Shown: one piece after another, positions 1 to 8,050 of the stretch
Layout of the letters: every line of letters begins with the position of its first letter
Numbering within the stretch: the stretch's first letter is position 1
Assembly: GCA_029858565.1 (NCBI GenBank)
Contig: JAOUEV010000019.1
Span: forward strand, 1-53,826
Length of the DNA: 53,826 nucleotides
Direction of reading: 5' to 3'
DNA from: Nitrospirota bacterium
Lineage (GTDB): Bacteria > Nitrospirota > UBA9217
Made by a program: the position numbers and the translations under genes
Notes under the pieces: generated by a model
Databases searched by the model: none
What the model was told of the DNA's origin: nothing
What the model saw: the letters and a program-made list of their open reading frames with translations, nothing else

Positions 1-5
1 GGTGT

Positions 6-914
6 TCACGCTTGCAACCCTCGAAAGAGTTCCTGTTCACGTTCTTTACGCTTTTTTATTTCCATGTCCCGGGCATTCTTTCGTTCCTGATACTTTGCCC
101 GGTCGGCCCTATTCTTCGGCTTCGGCACCAACGGCACATCGCCGCTCACCAGCACAGCGCTCAGGGGCTTGAAAAGATCATCGGCTGCAAGCGTGAACAC
201 CGCCGGCTCGACCGGTTGGCTGGTCTTGACAGCGGTCCAGGGATTAATGGAAGTGAACTGGTACTTGACCGGGTAGAGATCGGGATTGTGGCAGGAAAGA
301 CAGTTCCAGACTGCCGCGGGCCCATGCACGTTGCGGGCCTTGGGGACTTCCCGGTGACAGGAGTAGCAGAGCACATCCTCAGGCTTTTTGTGATTACGGT
401 CCTGATTTTCCACTTCAAGGCGGTGGCACCCGGAGCAATCTGCCTCCTGATCCCGGGAATGGAACAACTGCTGAGTGAAATCGGCAGGGATGCTGCCGAA
501 ACTTTCTTCCCGATTAAAGACCGTGACCGACTTGGTCAGCACGACCGAAAGGCGCGGAGGCTCGCCCTTTTTCCGACTCGCCTCACCACCGGGAGCGGGC
601 GCGAGCACACGCACCGTGATCGTGTTGACTCCTGGCGCGAGATCAACGCCCTGGAAGGCATGACGGCCGCTGGATGTATCAATGACCGGAAACTCCGTTG
701 TACCGGCAACGACCTGGAACAAAGGAACGACGGACCAGTCCGTTGTCGGATCGAGAACGACATTCACCCTCCGCCCGACAGCCGACCGATTTTTCGGAAA
801 AAGGATGGAAAGTTCAGGTGAGGCCGGGGCCGGCATCGGAGCAAATGATCCTGCAACAAGACCGATGACGATTAGCCCTGCGAGTACCGCCACCTTGCGA
901 CGTGATAGTTTCAA
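6..914 (-). CDS. Secreted trihaem c-type cytochrome with N-terminal beta domain
   Basis: Likely periplasmic or surface electron-transfer protein of 302 residues. A signal peptide or membrane anchor covers residues 8-24. Residues 32-135 look like a beta-rich domain without cysteines, followed by three CXXCH haem motifs at Cys160-His164, Cys183-His187 and Cys205-His209. The C-terminus (about 265-300) is a highly basic, charged helix, unusual for a soluble cytochrome. The start is a TTG preceded by GGGAG at 7-nt spacing; no better ATG exists. It lies 78 bases downstream of the larger multihaem cytochrome and is probably cotranscribed with it. The exact family is not recognised; redox function rests on the haem motifs. 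Confidence 0.8.
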   Translation of the reverse strand: MKLSRRKVAVLAGLIVIGLVAGSFAPMPAPASPELSILFPKNRSAVGRRVNVVLDPTTDWSVVPLFQVVAGTTEFPVIDTSSGRHAFQGVDLAPGVNTITVRVLAPAPGGEASRKKGEPPRLSVVLTKSVTVFNREESFGSIPADFTQQLFHSRDQEADCSGCHRLEVENQDRNHKKPEDVLCYSCHREVPKARNVHGPAAVWNCLSCHNPDLYPVKYQFTSINPWTAVKTSQPVEPAVFTLAADDLFKPLSAVLVSGDVPLVPKPKNRADRAKYQERKNARDMEIKKRKEREQELFRGLQA

Positions 915-992
915 CGTTCAGCTCCCGTTACCAAAATCTGCGGACTCGGCTGAGGCGCGTTCTGCGAAATCCCGGCGATCGCCGACACGAGA

Positions 993-2324
993 TCACCGTG
1001 AATATTTTTTCTCTCCATGGCATCCCGGAAGGCACGCCCCCCCGTTCTTCACAGGCACGAAGTTCATGGGCATGTTCCAGCCGCTGAACAGGACCCCTTG
1101 CTTCACATGCTTGTACTGTCCGCTGTCTGCATGCACTTCATGACATGCCCTGCAGGTACGTCCCTTCCCGACCTTGTTGACATGAACGAAATGAAGATTC
1201 CTCTCGCCGTCGCGAAAGCCCGTTGCGACCTTTGTCTTCTGTTCAGTAAATGCCGTCTTGTCATGACAGGAGAAGCACAATGCATATTTTCCATCGGCAT
1301 ATGTCGTATAGAATTCACTGGGATAGTACTGGGTCAGTATCCTCCAGAAATTGGATCCGTGAGGATTGTGACAGGAGATGCAATCACCGCCCTTGATGGG
1401 GCCGTGGGCGTTCTTGTTCTGGTCAAAGAGAGCCTTCATGTCCATGATCTTGCCCCGGCCGGTCTCAAGCTCCTTGTTATGACAGGCCAGACACAGCGCC
1501 ATAGGCGATGTCAGGAGCAGTTTCGACTGATCGGAGAAGTGGGGATCATGGCAGTTCTTGCAGCTTTTCTGATCTATCATGGGTCCATGTTTCGTGAGCG
1601 ACCGCTGGCGTGCCATTGCCTCGTTCGGATGGCAATTCGCGCAGAGGTCGGGCACAGCAGCGCTCAACATGGCCGGAGTTTCGGAACCGTGAGGACTGTG
1701 GCATTGCACACAGGACTGCTTCACCGGATAATGGCCCACCTTTTTCGTTTTGAGCCCTTCCTCCTTGTCCGGATGGCACTGGAAACACAAGGCGTTGCCG
1801 TCGGCCATGAGGCGGTTCGGAAAATCGCTCTGATGATTGTCGTGACAGCCGGAACAATCTCCTCCGGCAACCGGCGGATGCATGACCTTGTGTTTCACGA
1901 TCGAGTCGGGATGGCACTGAAAACAGATGTCCGGCATTGCCGCTTTGAGCATGCCTTTGTTCGGTGATTGGTGCGGATTATGACAGGACGTACAGTCGCC
2001 GCCCATGATCGGGGCATGTACGACCTTTTTCACGTTCTTGGGCTCATGGCACATTGCGCAGAGTTCCGAACCCTGCTGTGAAAGGGTGATAACGAGGTTG
2101 TTGGGATGCTTGGTCTTCTTTTGCGGATCATCCGCGACCTGGTGGCAGGTCGTACACATGCCTTCCTTCACCGGATTATGTACGAACTGTTCCTTTCCCA
2201 TCGTGGGATGACAGACGGCGGTGACACATCCTTCCGTCTGAGCCGGTGTCGGAGTGGCCCCGGGAGCCCATGCCAGGAAGACGCTTCCGGCGAAGAACAA
2301 CAGCAGCGACCATCGATTCCTCAT
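993..2324 (-). CDS. Multihaem c-type cytochrome (13 CXXCH plus 2 atypical motifs)
   Basis: Secreted electron carrier of the paired-CXXCH type. The second of two close ATGs is chosen because GAGGAG lies 9 nt upstream; an in-frame ATG at 2330 is possible. After a signal peptide ending near PTPA the mature protein holds 13 canonical CXXCH motifs in regularly spaced pairs, many as GGDC..CH followed by LC..CH. Two atypical motifs flank the array: an N-terminal CVTAVCH (CX4CH) and a C-terminal CLPGCH (CX3CH). Repeated HxP and GGDC elements probably supply distal histidines. It is first in a two-gene cytochrome unit with a candidate promoter about 210 bases upstream. The physiological partner cannot be told from sequence. 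Confidence 0.88.
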   Translation of the reverse strand: MRNRWSLLLFFAGSVFLAWAPGATPTPAQTEGCVTAVCHPTMGKEQFVHNPVKEGMCTTCHQVADDPQKKTKHPNNLVITLSQQGSELCAMCHEPKNVKKVVHAPIMGGDCTSCHNPHQSPNKGMLKAAMPDICFQCHPDSIVKHKVMHPPVAGGDCSGCHDNHQSDFPNRLMADGNALCFQCHPDKEEGLKTKKVGHYPVKQSCVQCHSPHGSETPAMLSAAVPDLCANCHPNEAMARQRSLTKHGPMIDQKSCKNCHDPHFSDQSKLLLTSPMALCLACHNKELETGRGKIMDMKALFDQNKNAHGPIKGGDCISCHNPHGSNFWRILTQYYPSEFYTTYADGKYALCFSCHDKTAFTEQKTKVATGFRDGERNLHFVHVNKVGKGRTCRACHEVHADSGQYKHVKQGVLFSGWNMPMNFVPVKNGGACLPGCHGEKKYSR

Positions 2325-2373
2325 GTTCATCCTCTCCTCGACACGAAAGGTAACAGCCCAAGACGAACAAGGC

Positions 2374-2410
2374 ATGTCCAGCGGGGACATCGTTCACCCA
2401 GCCCGTGAAC
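2374..2410 (-). promoter_or_regulatory. Tandem hairpins in the cytochrome mRNA leader
   Basis: Two perfect 6-bp hairpins sit one base apart in the 5' leader: GTTCAC/GTGAAC with a 7-nt loop, then ATGTCC/GGACAT with a 5-nt loop. Neither is followed by a T-run, so they are not intrinsic terminators. They could be a leader regulatory structure; the function is unknown and I see no known riboswitch core. Confidence 0.35.
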
Positions 2411-2533
2411 ATACCGGTTTCCCAGCTGTTTTCCCGGCCGGACCGATTGCATGACCTGATTGCTGAACATCTTCTGGATTGTGTTGCCGGGCCTGTCTCC
2501 GAGCGCTCTCAAAGACAAGATGGGTGTTTGGCC

Positions 2534-2562
2534 ACCATAACATAAACGTTAAAATATGACAA
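2534..2562 (-). promoter_or_regulatory. Candidate sigma-70 promoter of the two-cytochrome unit
   Basis: Read on the minus strand: -35 TTGTCA, 17-nt spacer, -10 TATGGT (5/6 and 4/6 consensus matches). It would give a leader of roughly 200 nt before the multihaem cytochrome start. Confidence 0.45.
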
Positions 2563-2588
2563 GCAAATACTCAATAAAATACTTTTTC

Positions 2589-2618
2589 TTGACAGGAACA
2601 GCTTTTTACGATTAAATT
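2589..2618 (+). promoter_or_regulatory. Sigma-70 promoter directly before a small secreted protein gene
   Basis: -35 TTGACA (perfect), 18-nt spacer, -10 TAAATT (4/6). The -10 ends only 7 bases before the ATG at 2626, so the predicted transcript begins at or next to the start codon. Confidence 0.5.
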
Positions 2619-2625
2619 GGTACCC

Positions 2626-2943
2626 ATGAAGATTAAATGGGCATCGAACCGGACCGTATCGAACACCTGTTCAATTGCAATTGTCTGCGCCATGCTTTCC
2701 CTACCAACGCTTGTCCTGGCAGAGGACTGGAAAACGGCTTTTGAGGACATTTGTTCGCAGGTGCAGGGCGCCGATTCCCTGAGCCAGCAGCAGATCGAGG
2801 ACATGATCAAGAAAGCCGACAAGATCCTCCCTGAGATCCAAACGTCGAACGACCCCGGGAAGAAGGTCTATATCACCCGGCTCAAGAGATGTCGCGGCGT
2901 ATACGAGTTCATGCTGGACACAAAAAAGAGCTCTCAGAAGTAA
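2626..2943 (+). CDS. Small secreted protein of unknown function
   Basis: A 105-residue protein with a clear Sec signal peptide (hydrophobic stretch with an AMLSLPTLVLA cleavage region) followed by about 75 mostly helical, charged residues. Two cysteines (in DICSQ and KRCRG) could form a disulfide in the periplasm. The ATG at 2626 is preferred over an in-frame TTG at 2617. There is no Shine-Dalgarno sequence, which fits the leaderless mRNA predicted from the promoter immediately upstream. It is divergent from the cytochrome unit and convergent with the RCC1 protein gene. I do not recognise the family. Confidence 0.7.
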   Translation: MKIKWASNRTVSNTCSIAIVCAMLSLPTLVLAEDWKTAFEDICSQVQGADSLSQQQIEDMIKKADKILPEIQTSNDPGKKVYITRLKRCRGVYEFMLDTKKSSQK

Positions 2944-2994
2944 GCAGCCTTGGTCGTCCCCGGTGCCACCACCCCGGCGTTCCCAGTGATGAAT

Positions 2995-4659
2995 TTATTT
3001 TGCCGCTGCCGTGCCGCCGCTCAACACAACAGTATAGAATTTACCTGCCGCCACGTCATTGATGCCCGCCACATCCCAGATCCGGACAGGACTCGGTTTA
3101 GGCGGCTGGTTCTTCAGGTCCTTCCCCCACACCCATATCGTACCGTCCCCCATGACCGCGAGAGAGTGATACATGCCCGCGGACACTTTCTTGATGTTCG
3201 CGAGTCCATCGATCCTGAAGGCTGAGCTTCCGTTCGCCGTCTTGTTCCCGAGCTGACTGAACTCATTCCCTCCCCAGGCCCACACACTGCCGTCAGCCTT
3301 AAGCGCAAGCGTGTGGTGAAGACCCGACTGAATATCCATGATGTCGGAGAGACCCTTGACCTGGACCGGTTCCGGGCGGTCGGTCCGCGTTCCGTCGCCC
3401 AGCATGCCATTGATGTTCCACCCCCATGCCCAGACCGTTTTGTCGGACTTTACCGCTACGGTATGATGAAGCCCGGCAGCCACTCCGACAACGCCTGATA
3501 ACGAGGAGACTCGGACCGGGCTGTTCCTGTCCTTCTGTGAGCCATCTCCGAGCTGTCCGTAGACGTTCCTTCCCCACGCCCAGACCGTACCATCAGACTT
3601 CACCGCTACGGTGTGATACATTCCCGCAGCGATCTTTACGATGTCGGATAGACCGCTTACCCTGACCGGAACGTTGCTGTCCTCGGAGTTTCCGTTGCCC
3701 AACTGTCCATAGGAGTTCCTTCCCCACGCCCAGACCGTACCGTTGGACTGCAATGCCACGGTGTGGTACATGCCGGCTGCAACATCGGTCGCCTTCAGCA
3801 GGTCCTTGGCCGCTACCGGAACCCGGCTGTCATCGGTCGTCCCGTTCCCCAGCTGGCCACGATTGTTCCGGCCCCAGGTCCAGACGGAACCATCCGCCTT
3901 GAGCGCGACCGCATGCTCCAGTCCTGCTGATACCTTCACCACGTTCTCGAGACCGCTTACCGGCAGGAAAGCGTCCCGGCCCCCGGTGGATCCGTCGCCC
4001 AGTTGGCCATACTCGTTCATACCGCCGGTCATGACCATGCTGGCCTTGGCAGTTGTCGGCATCCAGCTGCTCCGGACCGGCCAGAGGAAACGGTAATTGC
4101 AGTAGGATATGTAATCCATGATCATTTCACCCGAGGCCATGTCTACGATCCAGATGTAATCGATGATGTCGCGCCCGGTCGACGAGGACCAGTAGAAATG
4201 ATTCTGCACATTCGTGAACGGATGGCCGATCGGAAGTGCTGGATAGAATCTGGACCTGTCCGCCAGCGTCTCTATCTCATTGATCGTTGGAAGACGCCAG
4301 TCGGTGAAACCGAAATTCGGGCGCTTGCCGCTGTTCATCTCCTGCAGGAACTGCTTTGCCCCGTCATAGGGCAGCGGCAAGCTGCTTACATTGGCATCCT
4401 TGATCCATATAAGGCCAGTGTTCTTGTCGAGGATTGCCCCTTCATTCTCAGCGCCATATCGCGCGTTCATCTGCGCTGGAGCTTTGTCTCCCTTGCCCGG
4501 AGAGTCCCTGTCCGGGGCTGACGGATCTGACCCGGCAGTTTCCTTTGCCGCGGCCTTTTTGTCCTTTACGGAAGTTTTTTTCGCAGGAGCCGCCAGAACA
4601 TCCGGTTGGATCGACAGAACCACCAGGATCATCAAGAAACCAGCCAAGGCTTTTCGCAT
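2995..4659 (-). CDS. Secreted DUF1566 plus RCC1 beta-propeller protein
   Basis: After a signal peptide (MRKALAGFLMILVVLS...) and a Lys/Ala-rich linker comes a DUF1566 (Lcl C-terminal type) domain, marked by GLIWIKD, FTDWRLPTINEIETL, YWSSS and LWPVR. About seven RCC1-type repeats follow, with recurring GQLGDG/GQLGNG and AAGMYHTVAVKSDGTVWAWG elements, enough for one seven-bladed propeller. Both domains are typical of extracytoplasmic proteins; a binding or scaffold role is inferred. The ATG used has GGAAGG 11 nt upstream; an in-frame TTG lies 27 bases earlier. It is monocistronic, with no obvious functional link to the divergent motor operon. Confidence 0.85.
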   Translation of the reverse strand: MRKALAGFLMILVVLSIQPDVLAAPAKKTSVKDKKAAAKETAGSDPSAPDRDSPGKGDKAPAQMNARYGAENEGAILDKNTGLIWIKDANVSSLPLPYDGAKQFLQEMNSGKRPNFGFTDWRLPTINEIETLADRSRFYPALPIGHPFTNVQNHFYWSSSTGRDIIDYIWIVDMASGEMIMDYISYCNYRFLWPVRSSWMPTTAKASMVMTGGMNEYGQLGDGSTGGRDAFLPVSGLENVVKVSAGLEHAVALKADGSVWTWGRNNRGQLGNGTTDDSRVPVAAKDLLKATDVAAGMYHTVALQSNGTVWAWGRNSYGQLGNGNSEDSNVPVRVSGLSDIVKIAAGMYHTVAVKSDGTVWAWGRNVYGQLGDGSQKDRNSPVRVSSLSGVVGVAAGLHHTVAVKSDKTVWAWGWNINGMLGDGTRTDRPEPVQVKGLSDIMDIQSGLHHTLALKADGSVWAWGGNEFSQLGNKTANGSSAFRIDGLANIKKVSAGMYHSLAVMGDGTIWVWGKDLKNQPPKPSPVRIWDVAGINDVAAGKFYTVVLSGGTAAAK

Positions 4660-5143
4660 AGTATCCACAACCTTCCGTTGTCTCAATTATAATATCGAAC
4701 GCTGCTTTAAATTAAATACGTGGCCTATTGTAGCCAAAGCTATTTTGCTTGTAAAGTATTACTTGGCACGCGACTGCCGGCCTAATGTGATTTTGAGCTC
4801 ATTGGGAAGTAAGTCTCTCAAAATAATTCCACTTTACAATCAATGCAGGGTTATGCTACTCTACGTACGGACATCAGGAACATATTCACTATTGAGCGGT
4901 AATCAACAACAAATGAGCGTATCCGCTCATTATTTTTATGCATTCGTTTTCTAGATAACCTAAAAAAATCAATACGCTTTGTAATAGCGATACAATTTAT
5001 TTTGGTTTTTGAAGGTATAGTAATTGCATAAATCAAGCAAGAAAAGTGCCTGTTAATTCAATCCGCTTCGGATGAACGAAAACCTATCGCATTCATCCTG
5101 AAATACCAAATAATCGAACTACAACCGAAGGTAGGGGAATAAT
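4660..5143. other. Divergent intergenic region before the motor-like operon
   Basis: This AT-rich gap of nearly 500 bases has no convincing gene. A perfect 8-bp hairpin with a 4-nt loop (AATGAGCG/CGCTCATT) lies at 4912-4931, and an alternative 7-bp pairing TGAGCGG (4893-4899) with CCGCTCA (4923-4929) competes with it. A second hairpin at 5067-5103 (GGATGAA/TTCATCC, extended by TTC/GAA across one bulged base) sits about 40 bases before the start codon. A TATAGT box at 5016-5021 could be a -10 element but has no good -35. Confidence 0.5.
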
Positions 5144-6559
5144 ATGCTACGAAATGTCGGTCTTGTTGCGGCAATAGGGATCCTGGCAGTTATGATCGCT
5201 CTGGTTGCAGGGCCGGCGCAGATCGCGTCGGCTGAAGTGAACGATGACTATGCTCTCAAGATCTCCCTGGAGAACCAGATGGAGAGAAAGCTCAAGCAGG
5301 TCATTGTCGAGATCACTGGCACTGACAAGGTCGTGATCTTCGTGAACGCCGAGCTGGTATCCAAGGGCGGTGACCGGGGAAAGATCGAAAAGAAAGCCGA
5401 TGCTCTTGTCCTGCCGGGAGTTCCGGCGAAAAAAGAATTCGGGACCGGCCAGTCCTCGGAGTTGATGCTTCCCGGCTCGGGCAAATACTCGGTCAATAAG
5501 ATCATCCTTTCCATCTGGATCGACAGCAGCGTTCCGGGATCGATCGTCGACCTGATCCAGGACATCGCCAAGAACGTGATCGGTTTCAGCCAGACCCGGG
5601 GCGACCAGATCAACGTGAAAAAAGTGGATTTCGAGTCCAAGGGCTTCTTCCGCACCCTCTTCGCCTTCCCGAACTTCCTGTGGCTGATACTTACCATCGT
5701 CGGCGGTTTCATGCTCGTGACCGTCGGCATGTTCTTCATGGACCCGCTCAAGAAAGTGGTCCCGGCCTTGAAGGATATCGACTGGCCTCTTATTCGCGGC
5801 ACCGGCCAGGCAACGGCGGTCGAGCGAACAACGACCTTTGAGCGCGAGGTCATCTCCGGCGGTGCCGCTCAGCAGGCGGTTCAGTCGCTGGCGCCGCAGG
5901 ACGAAGGGCTTCCTTTCTCGTTCGTCCGCGAACGCGACATCCCCGGCCTGGCGTTCCTGTTAAAGGACCGGACGCCGCAGGACATTGCTATCGCCGTCAA
6001 TTATCTCGATCCAACGTTGTCAATGCGCCTGCTCGAGCGCTTTCCCAAGGAAAAGCAGGTCGAAGTTGCGATCGTTCTCGGTAAAGAAGAGATCAATCCG
6101 GAAAAGGTCACCGCGCTCGAGGAACTGGTCAAGAGCAAGCTGTCCTATGTCGTGGGCGGCGAGAACAAACTGGTCATGCTCCTGGATATGACCAATGAGG
6201 ACGTGCGCGACAAGGTCGTGAAGGCCATGGAGGCAAAGGACGGTCAGGCAGGATCACGTCTTAAGCAGCGGATCAAGTCCCTGGAAACGATCCTCGCCGA
6301 AATGCCGGCCCCGGGCATCCAGACCCTTTACCGCAACATCGACACCACGCTCTTTGCCCAGATACTCAAGTCGTCACCCGATGACATCCAGCAAAAGGTG
6401 ATTTCCTCGCTCAGCACCGGCGCCGCAGAACGGCTCAAAGAGGAGATGCAGCTCAGCCGTACCCTCTCCTTGACACGACTCGCCAGGGAGCGGCAGAACC
6501 TGATGGTCCTGGTCCGGAAGCTGATCAGCGAAGGCATTGTGGAGGTTGAGAACAGCTAA
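5144..6559 (+). CDS. Membrane-anchored FliG-like protein
   Basis: A 471-residue protein not shaped like any flagellar FliG. A signal peptide (1-30) precedes a periplasmic domain (about 31-170), a transmembrane helix (about 176-199) and a long cytoplasmic part. The cytoplasmic part resembles the FliG middle and C-terminal domains: an ARM-like stretch near 265-313 (FLLKDRTPQDIAIAVNYLDP) and a torque-helix-like stretch near 392-468 (STGAAERLKEEM, LVRKLISEGIVEV). By eye alignment with E. coli FliG, the Asp288/Asp289 positions are Glu433/Glu434, Arg281 is Gly426 and Arg297 is Ser442. The start is supported by AGGTAGGGG. It heads an operon with MotA- and MotB-like proteins, so a stator-facing role is inferred. 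FliG similarity is confident; function is not. Confidence 0.8.
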   Translation: MLRNVGLVAAIGILAVMIALVAGPAQIASAEVNDDYALKISLENQMERKLKQVIVEITGTDKVVIFVNAELVSKGGDRGKIEKKADALVLPGVPAKKEFGTGQSSELMLPGSGKYSVNKIILSIWIDSSVPGSIVDLIQDIAKNVIGFSQTRGDQINVKKVDFESKGFFRTLFAFPNFLWLILTIVGGFMLVTVGMFFMDPLKKVVPALKDIDWPLIRGTGQATAVERTTTFEREVISGGAAQQAVQSLAPQDEGLPFSFVRERDIPGLAFLLKDRTPQDIAIAVNYLDPTLSMRLLERFPKEKQVEVAIVLGKEEINPEKVTALEELVKSKLSYVVGGENKLVMLLDMTNEDVRDKVVKAMEAKDGQAGSRLKQRIKSLETILAEMPAPGIQTLYRNIDTTLFAQILKSSPDDIQQKVISSLSTGAAERLKEEMQLSRTLSLTRLARERQNLMVLVRKLISEGIVEVENS

Positions 6560-6560
6560 T

Positions 6561-7343
6561 ATGGCAAAAACAAACAGCCAAATAGATAAAATGACCATTA
6601 TCGGGCTCGTCGCGATCCTGCTGACGATCCTGTACGTCCTTGCCGTTGGGAACATCCTGCACATGCTCTTCAACCCGCTGGCGCTGATCATCGTATACGG
6701 CGGAACGTTCAGTGCGACGCTGATAGCCTACCCCTGGTCGGTCATCAAGGAGATCGCCCCGTCGCTCCGCATCATGCTGTTCCCGAGCAAGCATTCGGAA
6801 CAGGATATGGAGGAGATGATCGCCACCCTTGCAACCCTCGCTGAAAAGGCGCGCCGGGACGGCATTGAAAGCCTGCAGGCCGAGATCCCGAAGATCACCG
6901 ACAAATTCCTGGTTCACGGCGTCCAGATGCTGGTGGATGGCCTGGAACACGACGTCATCAAGGACAATCTGAGCCGGGAGATATTCTACACCCGTCACAA
7001 CCAGCAGAAGGTCTCCGGGGCCTTCCGGACCATGGCCACGGTCGCTCCCATCTTCGGACTGCTGGGCACACTCATGGGCATCGTTGACATGCTCAGGAAC
7101 CTGTCCAATCCGACCAGCATGGGCGCCGCCATGTCCAACGCGGTGACCGCAACGTTCTACGGCATCTTCTCGGCGAATGTGTTCATCCCGATCGCAACCA
7201 AGCTCACGGACCATAGTGAACGGGATATCATTAACAAGGAAATGATCGCCGAGGGCGTCATGGCGATCCAGGAAGGTGATGTTCCCCTGATCGTACGGAA
7301 GAAACTGACCGCCTTCATCATGGCGCACATGCGGCAGAAGTAA
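6561..7343 (+). CDS. MotA/TolQ/ExbB-family stator subunit (MotA-like)
   Basis: A 260-residue polytopic inner-membrane protein with four helices, near 11-35, 38-60, 158-178 and 194-214. The third and fourth carry the MotA signature (APIFGLLGTLMGIV, MGAAM, TFYGIFSANVFIP). The cytoplasmic loop segment KARRDGIESLQAEI aligns with the FliG-contacting segment of E. coli MotA: Arg98 matches Arg90, but Gln106 replaces Glu98. The ATG follows the upstream stop by one base, so translation is probably coupled; an in-frame TTG at 6537 is less likely. The expected role is the outer ring of a proton- or sodium-driven stator with the two MotB-like proteins downstream. Confidence 0.93.
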   Translation: MAKTNSQIDKMTIIGLVAILLTILYVLAVGNILHMLFNPLALIIVYGGTFSATLIAYPWSVIKEIAPSLRIMLFPSKHSEQDMEEMIATLATLAEKARRDGIESLQAEIPKITDKFLVHGVQMLVDGLEHDVIKDNLSREIFYTRHNQQKVSGAFRTMATVAPIFGLLGTLMGIVDMLRNLSNPTSMGAAMSNAVTATFYGIFSANVFIPIATKLTDHSERDIINKEMIAEGVMAIQEGDVPLIVRKKLTAFIMAHMRQK

Positions 7344-7372
7344 TACCCCGATGCTCAAGTCCAGGACAGGTA

Positions 7373-8050
7373 ATGTCAGAAATAAGCGATAAAGATAAAG
7401 AGAGCGGCAACATCTGGTTGATCATCTTCTCGGATATCACGACCAACCTCATGCTGTTCTTTCTCATGCTCTTTGCCATGACCCGCATGACCTCTGCGGA
7501 CAAGCAACTCCTGGTGGCCGGCATGGAAAGCACGGTCATCAATGAAGCTTCCCGCAAGCAGGTAGAGATGGAGCGCCAGGCAAAGAAGCAGCGTGAGGAA
7601 GAGGCCATCAAGCGTCTTCAGCAGGCAGTCAGCGAAGGCCGGCTTGCCGGAAAAACCGCTATCAATGTCACCGACAAATCGGTCAATATCGCCTTGAATC
7701 CGGAGTCATTCTTTTCCATCGGAAGCGCCAAGCTCAACCCCGGAACGATCAATGTGCTTGAGGACCTGGTGACGCTCATAGAATCCTTTCCCAATGATAT
7801 CATCATTGAAGGTCATACGGACCCGACGCCGGTGCGGGGAGGCGCTTATCGCTCGAACTGGGAACTCTCGATCGCACGGGCTGTCGGCGTCGTGAACTTC
7901 TTCACTGCATCAGGGCTGAATCCCAAACAGCTTGTAGCCGCAGGCTACGGCGAGTTCCATCCCGCTTATGCAAACGATACGGAAGCGAACCGCGCCCGGA
8001 ACAGGCGCATCGAGATCACGCTGGTCCGCCAGCCGGGAGAGATGCTGTGA
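7373..8050 (+). CDS. MotB/OmpA-like stator subunit with ion-binding Asp
   Basis: A 225-residue type II membrane protein. A short cytoplasmic N-terminus leads into one helix (about 15-36) carrying the MotB pattern W-x5-D, with Asp21 (in FSDITTNLM) at the place of the proton-binding Asp. A charged helical stalk follows (about 55-90), then a C-terminal OmpA-type peptidoglycan-binding domain (GHTD at 147-150, SNWELSIARA, NRRIEI). The length is shorter than flagellar MotB. GGACAGG precedes the ATG. The gene ends in a 4-base overlap with a second MotB-like gene. It is expected to pair with the upstream MotA-like protein. Confidence 0.92.
   Translation: MSEISDKDKESGNIWLIIFSDITTNLMLFFLMLFAMTRMTSADKQLLVAGMESTVINEASRKQVEMERQAKKQREEEAIKRLQQAVSEGRLAGKTAINVTDKSVNIALNPESFFSIGSAKLNPGTINVLEDLVTLIESFPNDIIIEGHTDPTPVRGGAYRSNWELSIARAVGVVNFFTASGLNPKQLVAAGYGEFHPAYANDTEANRARNRRIEITLVRQPGEML

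Noticed and set aside
12-821. A 269-codon open frame on the plus strand opposite the trihaem cytochrome
   Set aside because: The opposite strand encodes three CXXCH motifs and a signal peptide; this frame shows no family features.
4763-4778. Sigma-54-like sequence TTGGCACGCGACTGCC upstream of the motor-like operon
   Set aside because: The GG-to-GC spacing is one base short of the strict -24/-12 rule, and it lies about 380 bases from the start codon.
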